A DNA stretch of 64,000 nt, taken from the NCBI GenBank assembly GCA_963717195.1, contig CAVQVR010000012.1, positions 248,001 to 312,000 on the forward strand, read 5' to 3'. Under the pieces are notes generated by a model. The model searched no databases. It had not been told where the DNA came from and worked only from the letters and a program-made list of their open reading frames with translations. Position numbers and translations under genes: made by a program. This document shows, piece by piece, positions 8,478 to 17,762 of the stretch (the first letter of the stretch is position 1; each line of letters opens with the position of its first letter). The stretch comes from JACDAE01 sp963717195 (GTDB lineage: Bacteria > Chloroflexota > Ktedonobacteria > Ktedonobacterales > Ktedonobacteraceae).

Positions 8478-8588
8478 AGCATCTCATCTCGGGCGTCGAG
8501 GTATACTGGGTATGGGAATTTATGAGGGTAGCTTGACACAGGTGAAGTGTAACCTTTACAATTTAGATGGGAAATACTTAAGTAAGGA

Positions 8589-9020
8589 ATGTTGAAAACT
8601 ATGGCGCAAGTAGGCCTGCTTGAGGATAATACGCGTATCGCGAGACTCTGTGCAACGATGCTGCAGTATGCTGGCCATACTGTGACCATTTACGAACATC
8701 CGCGCGAATGTTTGCGTGCATTATTGGCACCAGGTGACTACAGACAACAGATATATAAACCCGCCTTATCGGATGCCTTGCCTATAGATGTTTTGATATT
8801 GGATCTCCATCTGCCAGATATTGGGGGAATGGAGGTGTTGCGCTATCTGCGTGCTCACCCTCGTACAAAGTCATTACCCCTTATTTTTTGTACCGCTGCA
8901 CCGCCTTCTGAAGTGGCTCAGGCGTTCACTATTGCGCCAGAAGCCAGCTTTATCGAGAAACCTTTTACCTTTCAAGAGCTGATTTCTACGGTTACGGATG
9001 TCTTGAAAGAACTGGCGTGA
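8589..9020 (+). CDS. Stand-alone response regulator receiver domain
   Basis: The product is 143 residues, essentially one CheY-like domain. The acidic pair is Glu12-Asp13, the phosphoacceptor is Asp72 in 'VLILDLHLPD', Thr102 follows the fourth strand and Lys124 is in 'FIEKPF'. No output domain is present, so it would act by protein contact after phosphorylation by an unlinked kinase. A loop of about 15 residues before the phosphorylated Asp is longer than usual. The ATG at 8601 is an alternative start. Transcription probably ends at the 9098-9133 hairpin. Confidence 0.88.
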   Translation: MLKTMAQVGLLEDNTRIARLCATMLQYAGHTVTIYEHPRECLRALLAPGDYRQQIYKPALSDALPIDVLILDLHLPDIGGMEVLRYLRAHPRTKSLPLIFCTAAPPSEVAQAFTIAPEASFIEKPFTFQELISTVTDVLKELA

Positions 9021-9097
9021 TACCATCAGCCCCTTGTTTCTGTCAAACGAGTCCAATCTGAGTGAGGATCTGCAGGCCTATTGTGGATGTCGACGTA

Positions 9098-9133
9098 TGA
9101 CGCTCCTGTGGCTATTCAACCACAGGAGCGTCA
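9098..9133. terminator. 14-bp hairpin between converging genes
   Basis: TGACGCTCCTGTGG at 9098-9111 pairs perfectly with 9120-9133. It sits between the ends of the receiver gene (+) and the GH74 gene (-). Confidence 0.65.
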
Positions 9134-9164
9134 GTCAGCACAAGGTATTCCACACTCTCCCACG

Positions 9165-12089
9165 TTATGACGTAGTGGTCGTGCCGTTGAGAGTAAAGGA
9201 GGTTGGGTTCGTATTGCTGCCTGTCCAGGAGCCATTGAAGCCAAGAGAGGTCGAACCGCCTCCGGCAGCAATCGAGGCATTATAGCTCTCGCTCTGGATG
9301 GTGACCTGGCTTCCTTGCTGCGAGAAGTTGCCGTTCCAACCCTGAGTGATCTGCTGACCATTAGCGAAAGAGAACTTCAAGGTCCAGCCGTTAATGGCCG
9401 TAGAGCTGTTATTCGTGATGATAATACTGCCCGTGAAGCCGCCTGACCATTGGCTCTGCACCAAATAATTCACCTTATACCCACTCCCTGTTATTGGAGT
9501 TGGTGTTGGAGTGGTACCCGGTGTTGGCGTAGTACCCGGCGTCGGAGTGGTACCTGGCGTTGGAGTGGTATGAGGCGTTGGCGTTATCGTTGGCGGTGTA
9601 GTCGATGTCGGCGTTATCGTTGGTGTGATGCCCGGTGTTACCGTCGGTGCTACCCCAGCCGTGTCTCCGTAGACGATACCGAGGCCGTTCGTACCCGCAT
9701 AGACGCGCCCGTAGATGCGTGGATCACCAGTAATACAGGTGATATTTCCATACTGATGCTGGCTATCATTGATCAGTATCCACGTGTTTCCACTATCGTC
9801 AGAGCGGTAGATGCCCTGGACACCCCCAACAGTGGCGGTGGCAAATAGAGCCATATAGCTCTGTCCAGGAGCAGCCATGCCAAAACCGATCTGATCGGCA
9901 GCCGTTACATTCGACAGTTTAGTGAAGGTCGTGCCGTTATTCGTCGAGTGCCAGATGCCATACACATCGCTCGTACTGCCACCCGCGATCCAGATATCAC
10001 CTTCGTGACCGGGCATAGCCTTGACCACGACATGATCGCCTGTCTGAGGTAATCCTGTTGCTGCGGTTGCGGTGAACGTTGCTGCGCCATCGGTGCTGAT
10101 CCAGAACTTGCCCTGCCCGTACCCATAAAACTTCTTCGCATTCACGCGATCGGACGCCACGAATGCGTTTTGTGGAATGTTCGCTGAGGCGGTCCAGGTA
10201 TTGCCATTATCGGTCGAGTACGATATTTGTGCACTCTGTGGTGCCCACACGACCCGACTGGCGTCGGCTGCTGCCGCAACGGTTCCACCGCTGGTGGTAA
10301 TACCGGGAATGTCTTTATTTCCCGCAAACCAGGTCGCACCACCATCATAGCTGTAAGCACTGCTTGTGACAACAGGGCTGGCGCTGGGATTACCATATCC
10401 AACCCGGACCATGAAGTTCGGCGACAGTTCAGCATAATCAATCGCAGAATTTGTTCCTGCGTAGGGAACGGTATACATTTGAGCAGGCGATTTCGTCAGA
10501 TCATCGTGGCGAAAACCGCCGATGTCACCCAGGGTGCTGTACAAATGTGCGTTGATGGGTGGGCTGACCAGGTCTGTCACAGCTGCTTCCTCGATTCCTA
10601 CCGCCGTACTCTTGATCGCTACCTGGCCGCCGCTATCCCATGCAGTGAGGTTGGTTGTTCCATAGAGGGTCGCGCCAGTGCCATAAAACAGACGATCTGA
10701 GTTGAATGGATCAATGTTCATACCTTCAATCATCCAGCCCAGTTTGACGGCAGGAACGGGATCAACCGGATTGGTGTCGCCAAAGTTCAGCCATGGTGCA
10801 TTCGATACGTCTATTGTGTAATGCAATGTACGACTGGGATAGCTTGCCCAGGCCCAGATGGGTTCCCAGGTCGTGCCTCCATTCGTGGTACGGTATATCT
10901 GCGCATCTGGCCACCAGGAATTCACACTCGCGACCACGATCGTTCCCGGATGTTGCATATCAACGCCCAGACCACCATACCCGAAGTAGTCGTTTGCAGC
11001 GGTCACAGGACTGATCAGCGTCCAGGTTGATGTGCTGGGAACGAACTTCCAGACGTCACCATGGCCGCCATTATAGGGGCCTTCCCAGTCGCTATAGGTG
11101 ATATATAATGTGCCAGCCGAATCGAGCTTTCCCTGGTGCGGCAGGTACCCCGTTGTCGCGTTGGTCGTGGTACTCCAGGTCGCACCACCGGGCATGGTGA
11201 CGGTCGTTCCACTGACCGTCGAGACAGGTTGACCTGGGATGGCGGCCCAGGTTGCCCCTGCATCGGTACTGCGATAAATATTGTCTGCACCGCTGCGATT
11301 ATCTGCAACACCAACATAAATGGTTTTGGTTGGACTTCCAGATGTACCGGTCGAGGGATCAAAGGTGACCCACACCACTCCGATAGGGTCACTCGAATAT
11401 CCACTGGTATCGCTGGGGTTTTCGGAAAAGGGGCCGGTATCAGGAAAGTTCGTTACCTTGTTCCAGGTAACCCCGTAGTTGGTACTCTTCCACAGACCAT
11501 TGCCACTACGCGTACCATAGTAGATGATGGCATTGTCGTTGGGATCAACTGCCAGCCGCTCGCTCATGCCACGTCCAGGCATGTTGCCGCCCATTTTGAA
11601 GGGCATAGGGGTCTGTTGGAAGGTTTTGCCCTGGTCGGTCGAGCGCAGGATAACGCCATTCATGCTCGTCCACGAGTTGGTGTATGTTCCCGCAGCAATG
11701 TAGAGACGTGTGGGATCGACCGGGTCGGTGGCCAGACTCTCTACCCCCGTCATATTCCACTGGGCAGGGGTGACCCAGTTGAGCAACTGCGTCCACGTAC
11801 TCGTAGTAGGATTCCAGCGATAGGCACCGCCAATATCTGTCCGGGCAAAGATCAGATCCTTCTGTTTGTGATTGAAGATAATATCAACAACAAAACCACC
11901 ACCACCACCAGTCACGACACTTTGCCAGGTATACGCTTGCGAAGCGGCGAGCGCATTGCTGGCGACCTGGCTCATTTTTTCTACAAAAAAAGCCCCTCCT
12001 ATAGGAAGGAGAAACAACAGGTTACGTCCCTGCTTGAGTACCGTACGACGGGACAAGATAGGCGCCATCTTTTTAATTCCTTTCATCAA
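9165..12089 (-). CDS. Secreted GH74 xyloglucanase with C-terminal CBM2
   Basis: The product is 974 residues. The N-terminus has a twin-arginine-like signal, 'SRRTVLKQG', then a hydrophobic stretch and a cleavage region near 'ALAAS'. The GH74 module (about 50-790) is a double seven-bladed propeller. It contains 'FARTDIGGAYRW' with Asp85 and 'TLGDIGGFRHDD' with Asp522, the two catalytic acids of the family. A Thr/Pro linker with repeated 'GTTPTP' units follows (about 800-860). The last 105 residues are a CBM2 cellulose-binding domain with 'QWSGGFTGSIIITN' and 'GWNGNFSQQG'. It would cut xyloglucan in plant cell walls outside the cell. The CBM2 closely resembles that of the GH5 enzyme at 14290. 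An ATG seven codons further in is an alternative start. Confidence 0.93.
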   Translation of the reverse strand: MMKGIKKMAPILSRRTVLKQGRNLLFLLPIGGAFFVEKMSQVASNALAASQAYTWQSVVTGGGGGFVVDIIFNHKQKDLIFARTDIGGAYRWNPTTSTWTQLLNWVTPAQWNMTGVESLATDPVDPTRLYIAAGTYTNSWTSMNGVILRSTDQGKTFQQTPMPFKMGGNMPGRGMSERLAVDPNDNAIIYYGTRSGNGLWKSTNYGVTWNKVTNFPDTGPFSENPSDTSGYSSDPIGVVWVTFDPSTGTSGSPTKTIYVGVADNRSGADNIYRSTDAGATWAAIPGQPVSTVSGTTVTMPGGATWSTTTNATTGYLPHQGKLDSAGTLYITYSDWEGPYNGGHGDVWKFVPSTSTWTLISPVTAANDYFGYGGLGVDMQHPGTIVVASVNSWWPDAQIYRTTNGGTTWEPIWAWASYPSRTLHYTIDVSNAPWLNFGDTNPVDPVPAVKLGWMIEGMNIDPFNSDRLFYGTGATLYGTTNLTAWDSGGQVAIKSTAVGIEEAAVTDLVSPPINAHLYSTLGDIGGFRHDDLTKSPAQMYTVPYAGTNSAIDYAELSPNFMVRVGYGNPSASPVVTSSAYSYDGGATWFAGNKDIPGITTSGGTVAAAADASRVVWAPQSAQISYSTDNGNTWTASANIPQNAFVASDRVNAKKFYGYGQGKFWISTDGAATFTATAATGLPQTGDHVVVKAMPGHEGDIWIAGGSTSDVYGIWHSTNNGTTFTKLSNVTAADQIGFGMAAPGQSYMALFATATVGGVQGIYRSDDSGNTWILINDSQHQYGNITCITGDPRIYGRVYAGTNGLGIVYGDTAGVAPTVTPGITPTITPTSTTPPTITPTPHTTPTPGTTPTPGTTPTPGTTPTPTPITGSGYKVNYLVQSQWSGGFTGSIIITNNSSTAINGWTLKFSFANGQQITQGWNGNFSQQGSQVTIQSESYNASIAAGGGSTSLGFNGSWTGSNTNPTSFTLNGTTTTS

Positions 12090-12541
12090 CTCTGATGTGC
12101 CAAATAAACGTAAGGAGTAATAGTTACAACCGTGGCATTCGGCTTAGTCCGCCCGTGCGGGGAAGCAGAGCATCCAGCCCTCCTTGCTGCTGTTGCTGCT
12201 TTTTATGAAGATCGTGTATAAAGTAGCCCATAGAGCCAGGCATAAACTGAAAGGAGACGCTTCCTCTATCGATTCTCCTTATCAGTCCGCTCTCTTTCTT
12301 GAGAGGGCGGAGTTCCTCTTTCCTTATTAATTGAAGGGTATCACTTACTTACATATATATGGAACCGCTCTCAAAAAGTCAACGATATGCGATATCTGAC
12401 CAAAAACTGGGGAATAGGTGGAATCTCTTTGGCCCTCCCTGTCTGCATTTCCGCTTTCAAAAGCGTAATTTGGAAGAGGATACTAACACCAATTGCAAAT
12501 TGCAAGAACATGAAGATACGAAATGATACAGGAGCAAGATC
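12090..12541. other. Intergenic region between GH74 and the RibD-like gene
   Basis: No coding frame or clear RNA gene is visible. It must hold the minus-strand promoter for GH74 and the plus-strand promoter for the reductase. Confidence 0.3.
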
Positions 12542-13114
12542 ATGAGAAAACTGAAAATGACGATGTGGGTCACCCTCGACGGCTATATTGCCGGGCCAAA
12601 CGGCGAAATGGACTGGATCGGAGCCATCTACGATGCCGCAATGGGCAAATACGAAGACGATTTTGTCAGCGCAGCCGACACCCTTCTCCTGGGCCACACT
12701 ACCTACGACAGCTTCGCCGGTTCCTGGCCCTACGTCCCTGACCGACCTGGAGCCGATCCGAACGAGGTCGCCTACGCAAAGAAGCTGAACGCCATGCGCA
12801 AAATCGTCTTTTCAAAGACGCTTGAGAAGGCCGCCTGGAACAACTCGACGGTTGAGAGAGAGATCGCGCCCGCAGAGATCGAGAAGCTGAAGCAGGAGCC
12901 GGGCAAGGACATCATCATCTACGGCAGCGCCAGCATCGTCCAGACGCTCACCAATCTGGGCCTGATCGACGAATACCAGTTCCTCGTTCATCCGTTTGTG
13001 CTTGGCGCCGGCAAGCCCCTCTTCGCCAACATCGAGCAGCGTGTCAACCTGAAGCTGGTGGACAGCAAGACGCACCCCTCCGGTGTCGTTGTGTTGTATT
13101 ACCAGCCTGCCTAG
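12542..13114 (+). CDS. Dihydrofolate reductase family protein (RibD C-terminal domain)
   Basis: The product is 190 residues. It begins 'MRKLKMTMWVTLDGYIAGP', the typical first strand and substrate loop, followed by 'TLLLGHTTYDSFAGSWPY'. 'KDIIIYGSASIVQTLTNLGLIDEYQFLVHP' carries the glycine-rich NADPH-binding turn, and 'PLFANIEQRVNLKLVDSKT' is the usual C-terminal strand. Proteins of this class are predicted pyrimidine or pterin reductases, often stand-alone and of unknown substrate. Its codons are richer in C and G at third positions than those of the neighbouring genes, which hints at recent acquisition. Confidence 0.9.
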   Translation: MRKLKMTMWVTLDGYIAGPNGEMDWIGAIYDAAMGKYEDDFVSAADTLLLGHTTYDSFAGSWPYVPDRPGADPNEVAYAKKLNAMRKIVFSKTLEKAAWNNSTVEREIAPAEIEKLKQEPGKDIIIYGSASIVQTLTNLGLIDEYQFLVHPFVLGAGKPLFANIEQRVNLKLVDSKTHPSGVVVLYYQPA

Positions 13115-13166
13115 TGCAAACTCAAACGAGGCTCTTGGGTAGATGGTAAAATGAAGCATGATGCAC

Positions 13167-13440
13167 CTACTTCCAGTGGGTCAGAATGGTTTTGCACTGA
13201 AACAGTTGGGCGGCTCCCCAGGTCAAGAAGATTGCGAGCGGGATCAGGACAACGTGGGAGCCGACATTCGCATCGGTCACGATCGCTAATTCCGCGATGA
13301 ACAGGCTCCCACTCACCCAGGTGACCAGCACCGCCGCCAACAATTGCCACCGGCGCACGGGCGTTGCCAACAGCGGTTCCAGCGTGTGACTGTTCTTCTC
13401 GCCAATGATACTATACGCCGCAATCGTACTGGTCATGAGA
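13167..13440 (-). pseudogene. C-terminal remnant of an ABC-2 type permease
   Basis: About 90 residues remain, including 'TSTIAAYSIIGEKNSHTLEPLLATP', a block conserved in ABC-2 export permeases, two hydrophobic segments and the usual end 'QLFQCKTILTHWK'. Upstream of residue 1 of this piece the sequence changes to an IS end (13446-13486), so the N-terminal part was lost by insertion or deletion. The frame stays open into the IS end, which would create a chimeric start. No ATPase partner is adjacent. Confidence 0.7.
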
Positions 13441-13445
13441 GTGGG

Positions 13446-13486
13446 GTTGGGATATGGCAAGGATTGCTTCCCAGAACAGCCATATG
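13446..13486. repeat. IS end related to the MITE at 15903
   Basis: ATATGGCAAGGATTGCTTCC and the following ACAGCCATATGAG match the terminal repeat of the 15903-16154 element at about three of four positions. It abuts the truncated permease. Confidence 0.5.
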
Positions 13487-13535
13487 AGTCACTTAATCCG
13501 TAGAAGCAGCTTTTACACTCCATATCTGCTATTAC

Positions 13536-13921
13536 CTACGAGAAGAGCTTCATTTGACGAGCAGATTTTTTCTTTTTCGACTTGACCTTCGCCTTTTTCT
13601 GGGCTTTGGAAGCCACAAAACCAGCCGATTTCTTTTTCGAGGTAACGACCCGGATGTCGTAATTGAGAGGCGGTGGTGACTGCGTCAAGTCAAGCTGATA
13701 GCGACCAAAACGATTAATGTACTGACGAACATAGGGAGAAAGAGCCGAGACCAGTTGAGCCATTGTTCCGTCTGGGTAAGAACATCCAGCAGCGAGATAG
13801 GCTTGAGACGCTCTGCAAACAAGGGTTTGAATTGTTCTCTGTACTTGACCAGACCTTCTCGGGTCATCCCGCTCTTCCTGCTTTTACGCCACCCTTCTGA
13901 ATAGTTACCACAAACAAGCAT
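13536..13921 (-). pseudogene. Decayed transposase relic, possibly Tn3 family
   Basis: Two overlapping minus-strand frames together look like pieces of one protein. The upstream part reads 'TREGLVKYREQFKPLFAERL' then 'KPISLLDVLTQTEQWLNW'. The next frame continues 'LSPYVRQYINRFGRYQLDL' and 'PPPLNYDIRVV' and then a lysine-rich tail. Both blocks resemble Tn3-type transposase text, with the catalytic middle missing, so an internal deletion with frame change is likely. Family assignment is tentative because the DDE residues are absent. Confidence 0.4.
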
Positions 13922-13950
13922 TAAAATCCCTGGTTATATTGTAAATGTAA

Positions 13951-13980
13951 TTGACGAATGTCATAAAAACATGCTATTAT
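13951..13980 (+). promoter_or_regulatory. Sigma-70-like promoter upstream of GH5
   Basis: TTGACG (13951-13956) and TATTAT (13975-13980) are 18 bases apart. A 14-bp palindrome, CATGAATATTCATG, at 14015-14028 lies just downstream of the expected start and could be an operator. Confidence 0.5.
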
Positions 13981-14042
13981 TGTTTGCGTAAGACAAGTTT
14001 ATCACCTGTTATTTCATGAATATTCATGGAAGGAGAAAAGAA

Positions 14043-14108
14043 TTGGAAAGTACCTTGCTTGATCCTGTGAAAAAAACGCTTACCCGCGTAAAAAAGCCTG
14101 GCTTCTAG
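14043..14108 (+). CDS. Possible 21-residue leader ORF
   Basis: A TTG at 14043 follows GGAAGGAG at good spacing and opens a 21-codon frame ending 'KKPGF'. It sits in the leader of the GH5 gene. It may be a leader peptide, a truncated gene start or chance. Confidence 0.2.
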   Translation: MESTLLDPVKKTLTRVKKPGF

Positions 14109-14289
14109 ACACACGACAGAGGAAGATTTACTCACAGAGACGTACGCAATCCCCAACCAATAATGCCTGTGAGCTGGTCAACGGTTTAGTTCACCAGAGA
14201 AAGGATTCACTCTGGTAGGGAAGAGAAAGCATCTCTTCATTTTCACAGACACACTGCTCGTGTCTGCCATACAAGGAGGAGAAAGAAGC

Positions 14290-15732
14290 ATGTTTCGTCA
14301 TCGTAGAATGCAACTCATCAGTCTATGCTGTGTGTTGCTCATCGTTCTCACGCTTGCTCTCGTGCAGGCAACAACCTCGTCAGTGCAAACGGCGCATGCC
14401 GCAACCAACCAGTTTCATGGCGTGAACTGGGCGGACCCCAACGACAACTTCGGCACCGGCAATCTGGTTCCGGTGGGTCTCTCGACATCGGACAGTTACG
14501 CGACCACCTACGCGAAAGCGACGGCAATCCTCAAAGGGTTCCAGAATCTGGGAGCCAACACGGTGCGCATGCCGTTTAACGCGGCGACCGTCTCCGGCTC
14601 ATGGTGGGGCAGCTATACAGCGGCGTGGGATGCGGCCAGTGCGCTAGGCATGAATGTCGTTGTGGCACCCTGGCTCCAGAACGGGACGGTCAGCAATACC
14701 ACCTCGTTCTACACCATGTGGGACGTGGTGATTAACAAGTACAGTGGGAACAGCCACTTCTATTTTGACATCATGAACGAGCCGTGGGCAATGAGCGCCA
14801 GCGCGATAACGAACCTGGCAGCGACCTGGCTGTCGCGTTACTCCAACGTTCCCCGAGGCCGAGTGATGGTTCCTGGCCTGTACTCTGATATCGACTTGTG
14901 CTCAATCGGGAGCGACTCCCGCCTGAATGGCACTCTGCTCTCGATCCACATGTACACGCTCGGCGGGGAGACTCACCCCACTGAGGCCGGGTGGGTGACC
15001 AGCTTCGAAGGTCGTTTGTGCGGGTACGCCAGCCGGGCGGTCCTGACCGAGTTCGGCGTGCCGATGAACACTGGCGTCAACTACAACGGGGCCAGGGACA
15101 ACAACGCCAACGATGTCTCCTATCTGTACGCGCTTACGGACACCGTGCGGAATCTGGGTATGGGCTCAATCATCTGGGTGGGTGTCAAGACGGCCAGCCA
15201 GTCGACCGGCCCTGGCCCGTGTGAGAATGCTTCTTGTGCGATCACCACCCTCAACGGCAGTGGCACCACCCTCTCGCTGAGCATCAACAACCAGTCTGGT
15301 CTCGATCGGCTCCAATACGGCTGGGGTGGCGGTGGTGGAAGCACGCCAACGCCGACACCGACGCATACTCCTACGGCGACGCCAACCCCAACATCAACAC
15401 CAGTTTCGGGGGCGAAGTGTTCGGTACACTACGTCGTCACCAACCAGTGGTCGGGTGGTTTTGGTGGCAGCCTGACCATTACGAACACGGGTAGCAGTAC
15501 GATTAATGGGTGGAGTCTGCAATTCTCGTTTGCCAATGGGCAAACGATTACCCAAGGGTGGAATGGCACCTTCACTCAATCGGGCGGTTCGGTCACCATT
15601 GCCAGTGTTTCCTATAACGGGTCCCTTGCCCCTGGAGCTTCTGTCAATCCAGGCTTCAATGGTTCATGGAATGGCACCAATACCAATCCGACCGCGTTTA
15701 CGCTCAACGGACAGGCTTGTAGCGTGGTTTAG
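14290..15732 (+). CDS. Secreted GH5 endoglucanase with C-terminal CBM2
   Basis: The ATG at 14290 follows AAGGAGGAG, so I prefer it to the GTG at 14260; the product is 480 residues. A signal peptide ends near 'QTAHAA' (about residue 38). The GH5 module (about 40-345) has the acid/base Glu164 in 'FDIMNEPW' and the nucleophile Glu254 in 'AVLTEFGVP'. A 'TPTPTP' linker follows, then a CBM2 with 'QWSGGFGGSLTITN' and 'GWNGTFTQSG'. Such enzymes cut internal beta-1,4 links in cellulose or related glucans outside the cell. Together with GH74 it suggests plant-polymer degradation. A strong terminator follows. Confidence 0.93.
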   Translation: MFRHRRMQLISLCCVLLIVLTLALVQATTSSVQTAHAATNQFHGVNWADPNDNFGTGNLVPVGLSTSDSYATTYAKATAILKGFQNLGANTVRMPFNAATVSGSWWGSYTAAWDAASALGMNVVVAPWLQNGTVSNTTSFYTMWDVVINKYSGNSHFYFDIMNEPWAMSASAITNLAATWLSRYSNVPRGRVMVPGLYSDIDLCSIGSDSRLNGTLLSIHMYTLGGETHPTEAGWVTSFEGRLCGYASRAVLTEFGVPMNTGVNYNGARDNNANDVSYLYALTDTVRNLGMGSIIWVGVKTASQSTGPGPCENASCAITTLNGSGTTLSLSINNQSGLDRLQYGWGGGGGSTPTPTPTHTPTATPTPTSTPVSGAKCSVHYVVTNQWSGGFGGSLTITNTGSSTINGWSLQFSFANGQTITQGWNGTFTQSGGSVTIASVSYNGSLAPGASVNPGFNGSWNGTNTNPTAFTLNGQACSVV

Positions 15733-15768
15733 GAGCACCGATGTCGCAAGCTGCATACTGCAGCTTCT

Positions 15769-15812
15769 GCGAGCACAAGAGGACGACTCTGCTCTTGTGC
15801 TCGCCTTTTTTT
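15769..15812 (+). terminator. Rho-independent terminator of GH5
   Basis: GCGAGCACAAGAG (15769-15781) pairs with 15792-15804 and is followed by eight Ts. Confidence 0.9.
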
Positions 15813-15902
15813 AGGGTTTCAAAGCAAATTTGCTATAGGCGCTCAATTGCAGTGCTGTGTTTCCTCCTTCAGCGCTGAGTGCTACAGCATCGTGGGAATA
15901 TT

Positions 15903-16154
15903 GGGGTATGGCAAGGATTCGTTGCTGGGACAGCCATGTATTGTAGGGTAGACCACTCGTCCACAGGTTCATAGCCGAATGAAACGGCACAAAGATTTTG
16001 TGAAGGGTGTGCCATTTCGTTCGGTTTTGACGTTCCAGAATGAGATGTCTTCATGACGTTTTTACAAGTATTATTACACTTGACCAAACTTACAAGCATT
16101 TCAGCCTTTTGCTGTTCAAATGGCTGTCCCAGCAACAAATCCTTGCCATGCCCC
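15903..16154. mobile_element. 252-bp MITE-like element with 34-bp terminal inverted repeats
   Basis: Ends 15903-15936 and 16121-16154 are reverse complements with two or three mismatches, built on GGGG(C/T)ATGGCAAGGATT and GTTGCTGGGACAGCCAT. The interior has no transposase-like frame. No clear target duplication was found. A diverged single end lies at 13446-13486. It is a non-autonomous or internally deleted IS. Confidence 0.75.
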
Positions 16155-16575
16155 GGGTTCTGTACACCACATTTCTATTATAAAGTCTCTTCATGCACGA
16201 AATCACCACTCTCTATCGCATCCGACTGATAGAGAAAACCGGGCGTTTTGAGCAGGATGAGGTGTCTTAGTGAAAACGCCGTTCGCAGAAGTTGTTAGAG
16301 AGTTGTGAGTGCTTTGAGCGCATTGTGGCCAGCGACGTATCTGATAGCTGCTCTTGCGTCCGCAGAGAAAAAATGAAAGAAAAAGTTTCAGGTAAGTGTA
16401 TTTTTGAGTGAAGTATACGCCGTGTACCAGATCATCTTTCTCCAGATAATCTGGTCACGACGTAGGAAAATGCAGAGGAAAAGATACGTGGTCTACGTTC
16501 TTGTTACTGGTAAATGGAGTCGAGATAGCGTCAGAAAGACACTGACAGGTGTAATAGACTGAGAAGAGCTGAGAA
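16155..16575. other. Intergenic region downstream of argF
   Basis: No gene is seen. Small inverted repeats occur, GGCGTTTT at 16242-16249 with its complement at 16273-16280, but no clear terminator with a T-run. Confidence 0.3.
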
Positions 16576-17577
16576 TCAGCCTCCCAAGGTGGCAACCAAA
16601 ATCGCCTTGATGGTATGTAACCGGTTTTCTGCTTGATCAAAGACGACGGATGCCCTCAATTCAAAGACCTCGTCACTTACCTCAAGTTCATTCAAACTAT
16701 ACTGTTTGCTGAGTTGCTTCCCAAGCCTGGTATCGGTATTATGGAGAGAAGGCAGGCAATGCAGAAATTTTGTGTTGGGGTTTCCAGTCATTGCCATAAG
16801 TTGGCTGTTCACTTGATAGGGGAGCATCTGTTGAATACGTTCACCCCAAAGCTCTATCGGTTCGCCCATTGAGACCCAGACATCGGTATAGAGGAAATCA
16901 CATCCTTTGACTGCGATGGAGACATCCTCTGTGACGGTGATACGAGCTCCCGTATCTTTCGCAACGGCAAGAGCCTGGTCGAGTCGCTCTTGCCGGGGCC
17001 ATGAAGCTCTGGGACCAGCCAGGCGAATATCCATGCCCATCTTTGCTGCGCCGATCATAAGGGAATCACCCATATTGTAGCCGACTGCTCCCAGGAAGCA
17101 GAAGGAGAGTGTTTCTAATGGCTTATGCGAATGCTCTTGCATGGTCAGGAAGTCGGCCAGCACCTGAGTTGGATGTGCTTCATTGGTGAGGCCATTCCAT
17201 ACCGGAACGCCCGCATAGCGAGCCAATTCTTCTGCATCGGCCTGTGCATATCCTCGAAACTCGATGCCGTCATACATACGACCAAGGACACGGGCCGTAT
17301 CTTTAATCGTCTCGGTTGAGCCAAGATGGGAGCCCGTGGGGCCCATATAGGTAACATACGCTCCCTGATCGGAGGCAGCTACTTCAAAACCGCTGCGTGT
17401 GCGCGTCGAGTCCTTCTCAAAAATAAGAACGATCTGTTTGCCTTTGAGGAGAGGCGCTTCTGTTCCGGTATATTTTGCAGCTTTTAGTTCGGCGGAAAGC
17501 TGTAAGAGAAAACCGATCTCCTCTGGCTGAAAATCATCGAGTTTGAGAAAATGCCTGCGTTTCAGGTTGAAAGCCAT
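16576..17577 (-). CDS. argF: Ornithine carbamoyltransferase
   Basis: The product is 333 residues. It makes citrulline from ornithine and carbamoyl phosphate, in arginine synthesis or, in reverse, in the arginine deiminase pathway. The carbamoyl-phosphate loop 'STRTR' is at 57-61, 'HPTQ' at 135-138, 'FLGAVGYNMGDSLMIGAAKMG' covers the central region, and the ornithine loop contains 'HCLP' at 272-275. The variant 'HCLPSLHN' and the length resemble catabolic-type or Chloroflexota enzymes, so anabolic versus catabolic use is not settled. No other arginine gene is adjacent. Confidence 0.95.
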   Translation of the reverse strand: MAFNLKRRHFLKLDDFQPEEIGFLLQLSAELKAAKYTGTEAPLLKGKQIVLIFEKDSTRTRSGFEVAASDQGAYVTYMGPTGSHLGSTETIKDTARVLGRMYDGIEFRGYAQADAEELARYAGVPVWNGLTNEAHPTQVLADFLTMQEHSHKPLETLSFCFLGAVGYNMGDSLMIGAAKMGMDIRLAGPRASWPRQERLDQALAVAKDTGARITVTEDVSIAVKGCDFLYTDVWVSMGEPIELWGERIQQMLPYQVNSQLMAMTGNPNTKFLHCLPSLHNTDTRLGKQLSKQYSLNELEVSDEVFELRASVVFDQAENRLHTIKAILVATLGG

Positions 17578-17762
17578 GGGTTCTACTCCTTCACATTCAG
17601 ATACAATGGATGTTTTTTCTCGTATCTATTTCAATTGGGTCACATAGGTGCGAGATAGGATAAACCTGGCGCAACACGATAAGGAGGCCAGAGCAGCCTG
17701 CCGCAGGACCCATCTCTATTGTACGATACTGGTGATCTGATCAGGGTTGGGGCAGCGTTCTC

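Noticed and set aside
9490..9640. Tandem repeats in the GH74 gene
   Set aside because: They encode the Thr/Pro linker before CBM2, which is common in secreted glycosidases.
11136..12095. Long plus-strand open frame opposite GH74
   Set aside because: It lies wholly inside the GH74 gene, has no ribosome site and an unusual Arg/Thr/His-rich composition; it is a shadow of the minus-strand gene.
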